From Planctomycetota bacterium (GTDB lineage Bacteria; Planctomycetota; J058; JAJDCP01): a stretch of DNA of 64,000 nucleotides. The notes below the pieces were generated by a model. It was given only the letters and a program-made list of their open reading frames with translations, was not told where the DNA came from and made no database searches. Location: the NCBI GenBank assembly GCA_029260765.1, contig JAJDCP010000095.1:1-64000 (forward strand), written 5' to 3'. The position numbers and the translations under genes are program-made. Shown in pieces: positions 1-8,549 of the stretch. The stretch's first letter is position 1; every line of letters starts with the position of its first letter.

Positions 1-286
1 AAATCGTGAAGCCAGGTGCCGCGCCGGTGGTTCGATGGCGAGGCGGACGACACAGTCGGCCCGGATGGCCGGCGAGGAGGACAACGAAGCCAGCGGGCCG
101 CCGCCGTGGTGGCTGGCGAAGCGATTTTTGCCGCAGTCTGCATAGAGCGCCGCTACAGAGGACTGCTTCGGTCCGTGCGGCTTCGCGGTCACAACGGTGG
201 CGGCTGCCACAGGGGCAGTTGCGGACCGCACGCCTGCCCCAGCTGTACAATCCCCGCTCCAGCCTGCGCAACGAATGCACAGGCTT
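1..286. other. Unassigned window edge
   Basis: This stretch lies downstream of the phosphodiesterase-like gene that ends at 287. Its open frames are Arg/Pro/Ala-rich with no recognisable motif on either strand, so no gene is called. It could hold the end of a gene that lies outside the window. Confidence 0.3.
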
Positions 287-1654
287 CTAGCGCAGCAGCA
301 ACTCCAACAACAGGTCGCGCACCTCGCAGGCCTCGATCTTCTCACGGCGCAGCGTGGGGTCGCTGCACAACAGCAGCGGGCCGCGCGCGGGCGAGTCCGG
401 CAACCGCCCATGGGAACCGCGGACCAGGCGCGCATCAGTTGGAATCACATCCATCATGTAGCGAAATCCGAGCAGCTTCTTCGCCAGTTGCCAGGCGATC
501 CGCCCCCGAGGGAACCAACGCTGCGGGTCCAGAAACAGCTCGCAGGGGTCGTAGCCGGGCTTCTTGTGGATCTCGACGAGATGGGCAAAATCCGGCTGCC
601 GCGCCGGATCCAACCAGTAGGGATAGGCGAACCAACTACCCGGCGCAGCCACCAGCACCCGCTCTCCGGCCCGCGCGTGGTCGAGGCCGAATTCCCGCTT
701 GCCCTCTGCATCGAGCACCCTCTCGATACGCGGGTCGGCGGCGAAGATCGCCGCGGCTTCGGCGGCATGATCCTCCGAAGATGCGTAGATGTGGGCGATC
801 TGGTGGTCGCAGACCGCAAAGGCCCGAGACATTCCGGGGTCGAGCAACTCTCCGACATGCGGGGTCCAACAGACTTCGAGCAGGCCTGCCTCACGCAGCA
901 TGCGGTTGGCATACACCGGCTCGCTGACGGCGTCGATGCCGTACTCCGACAGCACCACCACCTGCGCACCTTGGCTGCGCAGGTGCTCGATCAGCGCACC
1001 GGCCACACGGTCGATGGCCGCCACTTGTGCGGGGATACGCGGATCTTCGGGGCCGTAGCGCTGCAGATCGTAGTCGAGATGGGGCAGGTAGCACAGCAAC
1101 AGGTCAGGCCTGTGCTGATCGAAGACCTGGCGCGCGCAACGCGCGATCCAGTCGCTCGACGCCAGGCCCGCACCGGGCCCCCAGAACTGGAACAGAGGGA
1201 AGGCGCCGAGGCTTGCCTCGAGCTCGTTGCGCAGGGCTCCAGGCTGGGTATAGATGCCCGGGTACTTGCGCCCGTCCGCACAATAGGAAGGCCGCGGGGT
1301 CACCGCCCAGTCGACGCTGGCGTACATGTTGTACCACCAGAAGAGCTTGGCGACGGTCAGGCCCGGCTTGGTGCGGCGCGCGGTCTCCCACAGCTTCTCG
1401 CCCGAGACCAGCTGGTTGGCCTGCCGCCAAAGCAGCACCTCCGCCCGGTCGCGGAAATACCAGCCGTTGCCGACAATGCCGTGCTCACGGGGCAGCAGCC
1501 CGGTCAGAAACGTCGACTGCACCGAGCAAGTGACCGCGGGCAGAATCCCGCCCAGCGAGGCCTGAAAACCCTCGGCGGCCAATTTGTTGAAGTGCGGCGT
1601 GTGGGGACCGAGCAGATCGGGGCTGAGGCCGACCACGTCGAGCACGGCCAGCAT
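287..1654 (-). CDS. Alkaline phosphatase superfamily / nucleotide pyrophosphatase-type phosphodiesterase
   Basis: A 455-aa protein of the alkaline-phosphatase/NPP superfamily, metal-dependent enzymes that cleave phosphate mono- or diesters. The N-terminus has a metal-ligand Asp (D6) and the stretch LPAVTCSVQSTFLTG (38-52), in which T42 fits the nucleophile. HGIVGN follows at 58-63, HLDYD at 192-196, SEYG at 236-239 (usually SDHG) and GSHGR at 413-417. The SDHG to SEYG change alters a metal-site segment, so substrate and metal use may differ from classical NPPs. The start is ATG 1654, which overlaps the stop of the upstream carboxylase gene as TGATG and implies translational coupling. The frame stays open further upstream but that part is Gly/Arg-rich noise inside the carboxylase gene. 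No signal peptide is obvious, so it is probably cytoplasmic. Substrate unknown. Confidence 0.85.
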   Translation of the reverse strand: MLAVLDVVGLSPDLLGPHTPHFNKLAAEGFQASLGGILPAVTCSVQSTFLTGLLPREHGIVGNGWYFRDRAEVLLWRQANQLVSGEKLWETARRTKPGLTVAKLFWWYNMYASVDWAVTPRPSYCADGRKYPGIYTQPGALRNELEASLGAFPLFQFWGPGAGLASSDWIARCARQVFDQHRPDLLLCYLPHLDYDLQRYGPEDPRIPAQVAAIDRVAGALIEHLRSQGAQVVVLSEYGIDAVSEPVYANRMLREAGLLEVCWTPHVGELLDPGMSRAFAVCDHQIAHIYASSEDHAAEAAAIFAADPRIERVLDAEGKREFGLDHARAGERVLVAAPGSWFAYPYWLDPARQPDFAHLVEIHKKPGYDPCELFLDPQRWFPRGRIAWQLAKKLLGFRYMMDVIPTDARLVRGSHGRLPDSPARGPLLLCSDPTLRREKIEACEVRDLLLELLLR

Positions 1655-3636
1655 CAGGCTTCCTCGGCCAGCGCCACTTCCTGCAGACGGATGAGCTCCT
1701 GGCCGGCCGCGACCGCCATGCCAGGCTCGCAAAGCACGGCCTCGACCAGCGCCGGCCCGTGAGCACACAGAGCGTGCTCCATCTTCATCGCCTCGATCAA
1801 GATCAAGCGCTGGCCCGCTTCCACGGTATCGCCCACCGCCACGAGCACATGGGTCACCGTCCCATTCAGGGGTGCGCGGGTTGCCGCTTCCCCGTCATCC
1901 TCCGCACCAGGGACGATGAAGCGCGGTCGCAGCTTCAGGCGCAGCCGGCCTTCAGGCCCCTGCACAGCCAGATCCGCTCCCTCTTGCCAGACCCGGTAGG
2001 CCCGGCTCTTGCCGTCGACCTGCAGCCGCACACGCCCTCCATCGCTGTACCGGACTCCCACCTGGTAGGCCCGTCCGCCCAGCTCACAGCGCAATCCTCC
2101 GGGGCGCAGCCGGTAGCTGAGCTCGAGAGACTCTTGCTGGGATTCCAGCTCAAAGCTCAAGCTCTGCATCGGGTTGGGGACATTCCTCCAACCGCTGGGG
2201 ATGCCAGGGAAATCGCGGCGGCAGGCCGCGCTCTCCGTCTCCAGCACAAAGGCGGCTGAGGCCAACAGCAAGCCCGCATGCGTATCGGCTTCGAAATTGA
2301 GTCGCCCCGCGATCGCGTGTTCGCTGAGGAAGTGCGTGCTCAGCCGCCCTTCGCGGAAAGCGGGATGCGCCAGCACCCCGGCCAGGAAGTCGAGGTTGCT
2401 CGCGATGCCACACAGCACGGTCTCGGCCAGGGCACGCTCGAGACGCGCGATCGCCGCTTCGCGGGTCGCTCCCCAGGCGATCAGCTTCGCCAACAAGGGA
2501 TCGTAGTGCACGGTCACGGTGTCGCCGCTCTGCACTCCACTATCGACGCGGATGCCCGCGGGTGGCTCGAAAACGGCCAGCTTACCCGGGCAGGGCAGGA
2601 AGTCGTGGCTGGGGTCCTCGGCGTACAGCCGGCACTCGATGGCGTGCCCCTTGATCTCGGGCAAGACGTCGGGCAGCAGCCCACCGCGTGCCACCTCGAT
2701 CTGGAGGCGCACCAGGTCGAGGCCCGTGATCATCTCCGTGACCGGATGCTCGACCTGGATGCGGGTGTTGACCTCGAGGAAGTAGAACTCACGGTCGGCC
2801 CCAAGCAGGAACTCGACCGTGCCCGCGTTGCAGTAGTCCAGGGCCTTGCCGGCCGCCACCGCCGCCTCACAGAAGCGCTCTCGCAGAGCAGCGTCGAGCG
2901 CCGGCGAGGGCGCCTCCTCGATGATCTTCTGATGGCGCCGCTGCACCGAGCACTCCCGCTCATACAACGCCACCACACGACCACTGCTGTCGCCGAAGAT
3001 CTGCACCTCGACGTGGCGCGGCCGCTCGATGTAGCGCTCGAGAATCACCTGGTCGTCGCCGAAGGCCGCGCGCGCCTCGTTCTTGACCGAGAACACCGCG
3101 TCCGCCAACGCCTCCGGCTCACGCACCACCCGCATGCCCTTGCCGCCGCCCCCCATCGCGGCCTTGACCATCAACGGGAAACCGAGCTCGGCGGCCTGTG
3201 CCTCGAGCGGCTGCGACTCGTCGAGGGGCGCGCCAGGAATGACCGGTACGCCTGCCGCGGACACGATGTCCCGGGCGCGGGCCTTGTTGCCCATCGCATC
3301 GATGCTCTCGGGACTCGGGCCGATGAACACCAGGCCCAGCCCCTGGCAAGCCCTCGCGAAGTCGGCGTTCTCGGCCAGAAAGCCGTAGCCGGGGTGCACC
3401 GCTTGTGCGCCCGAAGCGGCGGCCAGAAACGCCAGCTTCTGCCCGTCGAGATACGAATCGCGGCTGGGGGCCGCCCCGATGTGGATGGCCTCGTCGGCCT
3501 CACGCACGTGCATGGCGTCGGCATCGGCGTCGGAGTAGACGGCCAGGCTGATGATTCCCAGCTCGCGGCAGCTGCGGATGATACGGCAGGCGATCTCGCC
3601 ACGGTTGGCGATGAGGATCTTGCGGAAGTCCAGCAT
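1654..3636 (-). CDS. Acyl-CoA carboxylase biotin carboxylase/biotin carrier subunit
   Basis: A 660-aa subunit of the acetyl-, propionyl- or methylcrotonyl-CoA carboxylase alpha family. The biotin carboxylase half carboxylates biotin with ATP and bicarbonate, and the C-terminal carrier presents it to a carboxyltransferase. Visible parts are the N-domain opening FRKILIANRGEIACR (4-18), the ATP-grasp loop GGGGKGMR (162-169), the catalytic segment EVNTRIQVEHPVTE (288-301; most relatives have L where this has I), a middle linker domain, and the biotinyl site EAMKMEH with the biotin lysine near K618. Start ATG 3636 gives the conserved N-terminus; the open frame upstream to 3789 is inside the neighbouring gene's end. 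No carboxyltransferase beta subunit is in the window, so the acyl-CoA substrate cannot be fixed. It is 35 nt downstream of the kinase gene, same strand. Confidence 0.92.
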   Translation of the reverse strand: MLDFRKILIANRGEIACRIIRSCRELGIISLAVYSDADADAMHVREADEAIHIGAAPSRDSYLDGQKLAFLAAASGAQAVHPGYGFLAENADFARACQGLGLVFIGPSPESIDAMGNKARARDIVSAAGVPVIPGAPLDESQPLEAQAAELGFPLMVKAAMGGGGKGMRVVREPEALADAVFSVKNEARAAFGDDQVILERYIERPRHVEVQIFGDSSGRVVALYERECSVQRRHQKIIEEAPSPALDAALRERFCEAAVAAGKALDYCNAGTVEFLLGADREFYFLEVNTRIQVEHPVTEMITGLDLVRLQIEVARGGLLPDVLPEIKGHAIECRLYAEDPSHDFLPCPGKLAVFEPPAGIRVDSGVQSGDTVTVHYDPLLAKLIAWGATREAAIARLERALAETVLCGIASNLDFLAGVLAHPAFREGRLSTHFLSEHAIAGRLNFEADTHAGLLLASAAFVLETESAACRRDFPGIPSGWRNVPNPMQSLSFELESQQESLELSYRLRPGGLRCELGGRAYQVGVRYSDGGRVRLQVDGKSRAYRVWQEGADLAVQGPEGRLRLKLRPRFIVPGAEDDGEAATRAPLNGTVTHVLVAVGDTVEAGQRLILIEAMKMEHALCAHGPALVEAVLCEPGMAVAAGQELIRLQEVALAEEA

Positions 3637-3671
3637 GGGGCGGGTCTCGGTCCATCTGAAGGACCGCCAGA

Positions 3672-6600
3672 CTACGGATTCGGCAGCTCTTTGACCAGCC
3701 TGAAGCCGAAAAACGGCCGCACCCGCGTGTCGGGATAGGCCAGGCGCGTACAGAGGCGCATATACGTCACCTCGGTCATATACGTCCAAGCGCCTCCACG
3801 CACCTCCATCAACGTCGACTCTTCACGCCCATAGAGGGGCAGATCGACATAGCGGAAGCGGTTCTCGCAGAACTCACGCACCGAGCCGCAGAGATCCTGC
3901 ACGCCGTACACCGAGCTGTCATAGGGGTAGCTGCCGACTGCCTCGAGCGGCGCACCGCCCGGGCGTCCAAAGCCGTTCAGGCAGAAAGACGCCTCGAACT
4001 CGTTGCCCCAGACAAAGAAGCGCCCGTCGACCCCGCGCGCCGCCTTTTCCCATTCCTCCGAAGTCGGCAAGCGGTAGCTGATCCCCTCGCGATGGCTCCG
4101 CCACGCGCAGTAGGCGACGGCGTCGGCGTGGCTGATGTTGTGGACCGGCAGCTGCGGATCGCCCTCGAAGCTCCACGCGTCGGGGCCACGAGTCCACAGG
4201 GGTCCGGAAACATCCGAACGGCGCGGCACGAAGCGGAGGTCCACCCCGTCGCGTCCGCAGTCCTGGTGCTCCAAGAACTCCGCATAGGCCGCCTGGGTGA
4301 TCTCGTGGGCTCCGATCAAGTAGCCATCGACAAAGGTCTCGGGCTTGTCGGGATTCCGGGTCAGGGACTGGAAAGCCTGGCGGTCGCCACCCAGCAGCGC
4401 ATTGTCGGCGGGCACGTAGACGAAGTCCTCGCCGATCTCCTGTTCACTCAGCAACCGCAGGTTGTTCAACCACTCGCTGCCGCGTCCGATGTACAGGGGC
4501 AGCCGCGTGTCCCGCTGGCCCGGCCGGCGCAACACGAGCAGATAGCTGCCCTGCTCGAGCTCGATCCGGGGCAGGGGCGTGCGCCCCAGAGAATTGCTTC
4601 CGGCCAGCGCGAGGACATCGGGTCCCTCCACCCCCTGAGCCTGCGGCGACCCCAGCGTCTCAACCCGGCCCCGCAGAGGATGGAAGGGCACTGGCACGCG
4701 CCGCAGCCCCTGATCTTCGAAGCGGAAGAGAAAGGCCTCGGCCCCTTCGGGCGTAGAGCTCAGCTGGAAGCTGCCGCCCGCGTCGAGTCCAGCCTCGCCG
4801 TCGCTATACAACTCGAGCTGGGCTTTCAAACCCGGAAGCGCCTCGAGATCGCCCCCACTCTCGGCCGCGCCGTACTCTTCCCAATACAGGCGCCTCAGCT
4901 CATCGCGCGCCAGACCGTTGCCCGGATCGAGCCCGAGGCCGCGATGGAACTTGGCCACCGCGCGCGCACGCAGCTCGATAGCCTTCCATTCACGCTCACG
5001 CAGAGCTTCTCTGGCCTCGAACAACTCTTGCTTCGCCTCGACCGGCGCGGCGGGATCGACTTCGCTGCCGACCTTGGACACCCAGCGCCGGTCGGCTTCC
5101 AGCAGCTGCTCGATACGATCGCGCTCGCGCAGCAGGTCCTGCCCTTCGCGGACGAAAAGCGCTGCGCGCAGCGCCTGGGCCGCGGCCAGCTCTCCACGCA
5201 CCCGATCGACGCCAAGGTGTGGACGGCCATCCTGGGGATTCTGGCCGATGAGCATGTTGTAGGTCTCGAGGGCCGCATCCCAATCGCCGGACTCTTCGAA
5301 CGCCTCGGCCTCCGCAAGCTTGATATCGAAGGCCCGCTTCTGCTGGTAGTTGCGCCACGAGAACCAGGCCACGATTCCGACCACCAGCACGACCAGCACC
5401 AGGCTCAAGACCGCCGCGGGCTTGTTCTTGCGCGCGCGGTTGAGCACAACTTCCCAGAGACTGACCCCTTGGGCGGCGATCGGCTCGCCATCGAGGAAAC
5501 GCTCGAGGTCGCGGCAGAGATCCATCGCCGTCCCATAGCGGCGGGCCGGATCTTTGGCCATCGCCTGCATGGTGATCAGCGAGATCGCCTCGGGCACAGA
5601 GGGATCGCGCCGATGCGGTGGAATCGGCTCTTCGTTGATCAGCTTGGCGATCAGCACCGGCGCGCTGTCGGCGACGAATGGCAACTTGCCCGTGAGGCAC
5701 TCGTACAGCGTGACTCCCAGGCTGTAGATGTCCGCCTTGGGTCCGATCAGATCTCGGCGGCCCTGCGCCTGCTCGGGGGGCATGTAAGCCAGCGTGCCGA
5801 CCGCGGTGCCGGTGCGGGTCAGGCGGGTCTCGGCGTGCAGCTCTTTGGCCAGGCCGAAGTCCATCACGAAGGGTTCGCCTTCTTTGGAGAGGATGATGTT
5901 GGAGGGCTTCATGTCGCGGTGGATCACGCCTTCACGATGGGCATGGTGCAGGGCGCCCGTGATCTTGCGCATCATGTCGGCGACCACATCGACCGCGAGC
6001 GGCGTAGAGCGGATCGCGTCGCTGAGGGGTTGGCCGTCGACGATGTCCATGGTGAAGAAGTTGATCCCGTCGTCTTCGCCGACCTCGTGGACCGAGACGA
6101 TGTTCGGGTGGCGCAAGCGCGCGGTCGCGCGCGCCTCGTGGCGGAAGCGCGCCAGCAGACGCGGGTTGCTGGCGCCGGCAGGGAGCAGCACCTTCAAGGC
6201 GTAGTCGCGCTCCAGGCGCTCATGTCTGACGCGGAAGACCTGCCCCATGCCTCCCTTGCCAAGCACAGACTTGACCGTGTAATTGCCTATGCTTGAGCCG
6301 ATCTCGATCGGCCAGCGGTAGGCCTTCTTCGCCTGGGTCTTCAGCGGCTGGAGCGGCACCCGCTCGGTAGTGGCGTCCGGCGCTGCCTGCTGGATCGGGT
6401 TGGCGGGACGCGTATCGGGCATGCCTTGTGGCCCGTCCAGCACGGGCTGCGGCCACAGGGGCGTGCGCTGGTGGTTTTCAGGGCTGGGCCGGGGGGCGGC
6501 CGTGGTTGCGCTGAGGGAGCCGACTCCAGGGCTCTGCCAGGGATCGGGCGGCTGGATCGGGGCGGGATGCGGAGGAGTCCGGCCGGTGATGGGGCGGAAC

Positions 6601-6818
6601 TTGTGCGACTGGGAAGCCGCGAAACCCGGGTCGATCTGCTTCGCCAGCTTGGCGACCGTCGCCTCGCTCATCAAGCCCCGGTCGACCAGCAGGTCGCTGA
6701 TCGAGGCCCCGGGTGCCTGGCGCACTTTGAAGTTCACCACCTCCATCATGTCTTCGCTGTTGATGGCGCCGTTCTGCATAGCGACTTGAAGCAGGGCGCT
6801 GTCATAAGGCGAGAGCAT
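3672..6818 (-). CDS. Ser/Thr protein kinase with MshEN-like N-terminus and C-terminal FGE/SUMF1-like domain
   Basis: A 1048-aa membrane kinase. Residues about 1-60 resemble the small helical domain found at the N-terminus of type II secretion ATPases (MshEN-like). A Pro-rich linker follows, then a Hanks kinase domain with the glycine loop GKGGMGQVF, the lysine in YALKVL, HRDMKPSN, DFGLAKE and a PPEQ in place of APE. All catalytic residues are present, so it is probably active. One hydrophobic segment (VLSLVLVVLVVGIVAW) follows, then a charged helical region with TPR-like character. The C-terminal ~230 residues are a sulfatase-modifying-factor/FGE fold: YRLPTSEEWEKAARG, then a VQDLCGSVREFCENRF segment and a final GFRLV. 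Such extracytoplasmic domains probably bind ligands or peptides rather than oxidise Cys. Start ATG 6818 has GGAGG ten bases upstream. Substrates unknown. Confidence 0.9.
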   Translation of the reverse strand: MLSPYDSALLQVAMQNGAINSEDMMEVVNFKVRQAPGASISDLLVDRGLMSEATVAKLAKQIDPGFAASQSHKFRPITGRTPPHPAPIQPPDPWQSPGVGSLSATTAAPRPSPENHQRTPLWPQPVLDGPQGMPDTRPANPIQQAAPDATTERVPLQPLKTQAKKAYRWPIEIGSSIGNYTVKSVLGKGGMGQVFRVRHERLERDYALKVLLPAGASNPRLLARFRHEARATARLRHPNIVSVHEVGEDDGINFFTMDIVDGQPLSDAIRSTPLAVDVVADMMRKITGALHHAHREGVIHRDMKPSNIILSKEGEPFVMDFGLAKELHAETRLTRTGTAVGTLAYMPPEQAQGRRDLIGPKADIYSLGVTLYECLTGKLPFVADSAPVLIAKLINEEPIPPHRRDPSVPEAISLITMQAMAKDPARRYGTAMDLCRDLERFLDGEPIAAQGVSLWEVVLNRARKNKPAAVLSLVLVVLVVGIVAWFSWRNYQQKRAFDIKLAEAEAFEESGDWDAALETYNMLIGQNPQDGRPHLGVDRVRGELAAAQALRAALFVREGQDLLRERDRIEQLLEADRRWVSKVGSEVDPAAPVEAKQELFEAREALREREWKAIELRARAVAKFHRGLGLDPGNGLARDELRRLYWEEYGAAESGGDLEALPGLKAQLELYSDGEAGLDAGGSFQLSSTPEGAEAFLFRFEDQGLRRVPVPFHPLRGRVETLGSPQAQGVEGPDVLALAGSNSLGRTPLPRIELEQGSYLLVLRRPGQRDTRLPLYIGRGSEWLNNLRLLSEQEIGEDFVYVPADNALLGGDRQAFQSLTRNPDKPETFVDGYLIGAHEITQAAYAEFLEHQDCGRDGVDLRFVPRRSDVSGPLWTRGPDAWSFEGDPQLPVHNISHADAVAYCAWRSHREGISYRLPTSEEWEKAARGVDGRFFVWGNEFEASFCLNGFGRPGGAPLEAVGSYPYDSSVYGVQDLCGSVREFCENRFRYVDLPLYGREESTLMEVRGGAWTYMTEVTYMRLCTRLAYPDTRVRPFFGFRLVKELPNP

Positions 6819-6980
6819 TCAGGTGGACACCTCCGGGATACCCCAGGATATCGGCACACATCGAGGGAATGCAAGCCGGCCACGCTGCGAAGGCCTGCCG
6901 GGCCGGCGGCGATTTTTCATGTTCCCGGCGCCCTGGCGCGCGTTTTGGGAAGGATGTCGAATGGACAGGCTGCAAGCGTC

Positions 6981-7008
6981 TTTTCACGAGACGAATTTTC
7001 GGCATAAT
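6981..7008 (+). promoter_or_regulatory. Candidate sigma-70 promoter for the GYF/VWA gene set
   Basis: TTTTCA (6981-6986), a 16-bp spacer and CATAAT (7003-7008) lie in the 303-bp divergent region between the kinase (minus) and the GYF gene (plus). Matches are 4/6 and 5/6 to the -35/-10 consensus in otherwise GC-rich DNA. Nothing else was seen in this gap apart from the two ribosome binding sites. Confidence 0.4.
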
Positions 7009-7121
7009 GGAGGCCGTTCCGCCGCGGATTTTCAAACAGGGCGCAGATTCTGTCGCCCAACCCTTCCGATCCGCAGGCAGGCCTCCGTGGGCAGCCCAGT
7101 CAGAAGCGAGGAGAGAAGCGC

Positions 7122-8489
7122 ATGAGCGCCAAGATATGGTACCTGGCTGTAGGCCAGAAAAAAGTTGGACCGGTATCTCTAGAGGATGTGCTCGGACGGA
7201 TCGGTTCCGGCAAGCTTCCCGACAAGACGGTGGTCTGGCGGGACGGTATGGCAGGCTGGGTGGGCATCCGCGAGGTACCCGAATTCGAGCAGGGCTTCGT
7301 CGCCCTCGAGGCGCCGGAGCCGGAACCCGAGCCGGAACCCGCCCCTGCGCCCGAGCCGGCCCCCGCCCCAGTGGCCGCCAAACCGGCCCCCAGAGCTGCG
7401 CCGAAGAAGGCCGCTCAACCCAAACCAGCAGCTGCCCCGGCGGCGGACGATGACGGGGCTGATGCGGGCGCGGCCAAGAAGAGGAACGGCCTGCTGGAGT
7501 TCTTCTTTCCCAGCTCGGTCAATTTGAGCTTTGAGCAGCCCTTTCGGGTCGGCTGGAAAGACGTCTTCCGGGGCTTTGGCCTGGGCATGGTGTTGCCGAG
7601 GCTGAAGATCGTGCTGATGGTCGGCGCGATCGCAGCCGGCCTGTTGCTGGTCTTCGGCGGTATCGCCGTCGGCGCGATGACCATTTCAGGCGGGGCGACC
7701 TGGGGCACGATCCTGGCGGCCCCTTTCGTCTTGCTGCTGGTCATCGGTCTGGTGATCGTCTCCAGCGCTGGTATGGGAGCGCTGAGCTATGCGACCCGCA
7801 AGCAGCTGGTCGATGGTTCCTGTCCTGGTCCGAAAGAGGCTCTGGGCTATGCCAAGCAGAACCTGATGGCCTTGGTGTTGTCGCCGCTGGCGATCTTCGG
7901 TCTAGCGCTGGCAGGGGTCCTGTTGTTGGTGATCTTGAACATCGCCTCCTTGATTCCGTTCGTCGGTCCGCTCCTGACAGGCCTGATCTTCATCGTCCAC
8001 CTGGCGATCGGGGCGCTGGTCTTCTTCCTGATGGTGACCTTCTACTTCGCGATGTTCATGGGGCCGGTGATCATCGGCTTCGAAGGCTCGGGGGTGAAGG
8101 ACACCATGCAGATCTTGTTCGACTACGTGAAACGCTCTGCGGTGCGCTTTGTTCTGTACGGCATCCTGCCCTCTTTCGTCTTCGAGCTGTTTGCCGCGTT
8201 GGTGGTCGGTGTCGGGGTAGGGATGGTGGCTGTGCCGGTGATGGTGACCACCCCCTTCCAGAGCTGGTACATCGACATCGCGCTCTCGATCGGCGGGCTG
8301 GGAACCCTGGCCTACGGCACCTACCTGGCCATGTTCTGGCTGGCGGTCGCCGGCATCGTGCTGCTCGGACTGCTGGCCTCTGTGGCCAACGCCTTGATCT
8401 CGCTGTTGTACCTGGCAGGACGCAAGGGCAACGACGAGCTGGTCGACCACAACTCCTATCTGGCACAACGCGCCGGAACGGCTGCCTGA
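7122..8489 (+). CDS. GYF-domain multipass membrane protein
   Basis: A 455-aa protein. Residues 1-60 look like a GYF_2 domain (IWYLAVGQKKVGPVS, then a LPDKTVVWRDGMAGW stretch), a fold that usually binds proline-rich ligands. A Glu/Pro/Ala low-complexity linker (about 65-130) follows, which could itself be a GYF ligand. The rest has about six hydrophobic segments, starting near LKIVLMVGAIAAGLLLVF and ending with IVLLGLLASVANALISLLY, with Gly-rich turns. ATG 7122 has GAGGAG about nine bases upstream. It is the first gene of a plus-strand run of four (spacings 60 nt, 18 nt, then an overlap). GYF-plus-membrane architectures recur beside kinase and VWA genes in planctomycete-like genomes, but the function is unknown. 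Confidence 0.8.
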   Translation: MSAKIWYLAVGQKKVGPVSLEDVLGRIGSGKLPDKTVVWRDGMAGWVGIREVPEFEQGFVALEAPEPEPEPEPAPAPEPAPAPVAAKPAPRAAPKKAAQPKPAAAPAADDDGADAGAAKKRNGLLEFFFPSSVNLSFEQPFRVGWKDVFRGFGLGMVLPRLKIVLMVGAIAAGLLLVFGGIAVGAMTISGGATWGTILAAPFVLLLVIGLVIVSSAGMGALSYATRKQLVDGSCPGPKEALGYAKQNLMALVLSPLAIFGLALAGVLLLVILNIASLIPFVGPLLTGLIFIVHLAIGALVFFLMVTFYFAMFMGPVIIGFEGSGVKDTMQILFDYVKRSAVRFVLYGILPSFVFELFAALVVGVGVGMVAVPVMVTTPFQSWYIDIALSIGGLGTLAYGTYLAMFWLAVAGIVLLGLLASVANALISLLYLAGRKGNDELVDHNSYLAQRAGTAA

Positions 8490-8549
8490 CAGGCGCCATA
8501 GCGGCCTCGAAGGGCGGGGCCTGCAATCCAGCTAGCGGAGGAACATACG

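Noticed and set aside
2278..6296. Two long plus-strand frames opposite the carboxylase and kinase genes
   Set aside because: They mirror well-supported genes, have no domain signatures and show biased composition.
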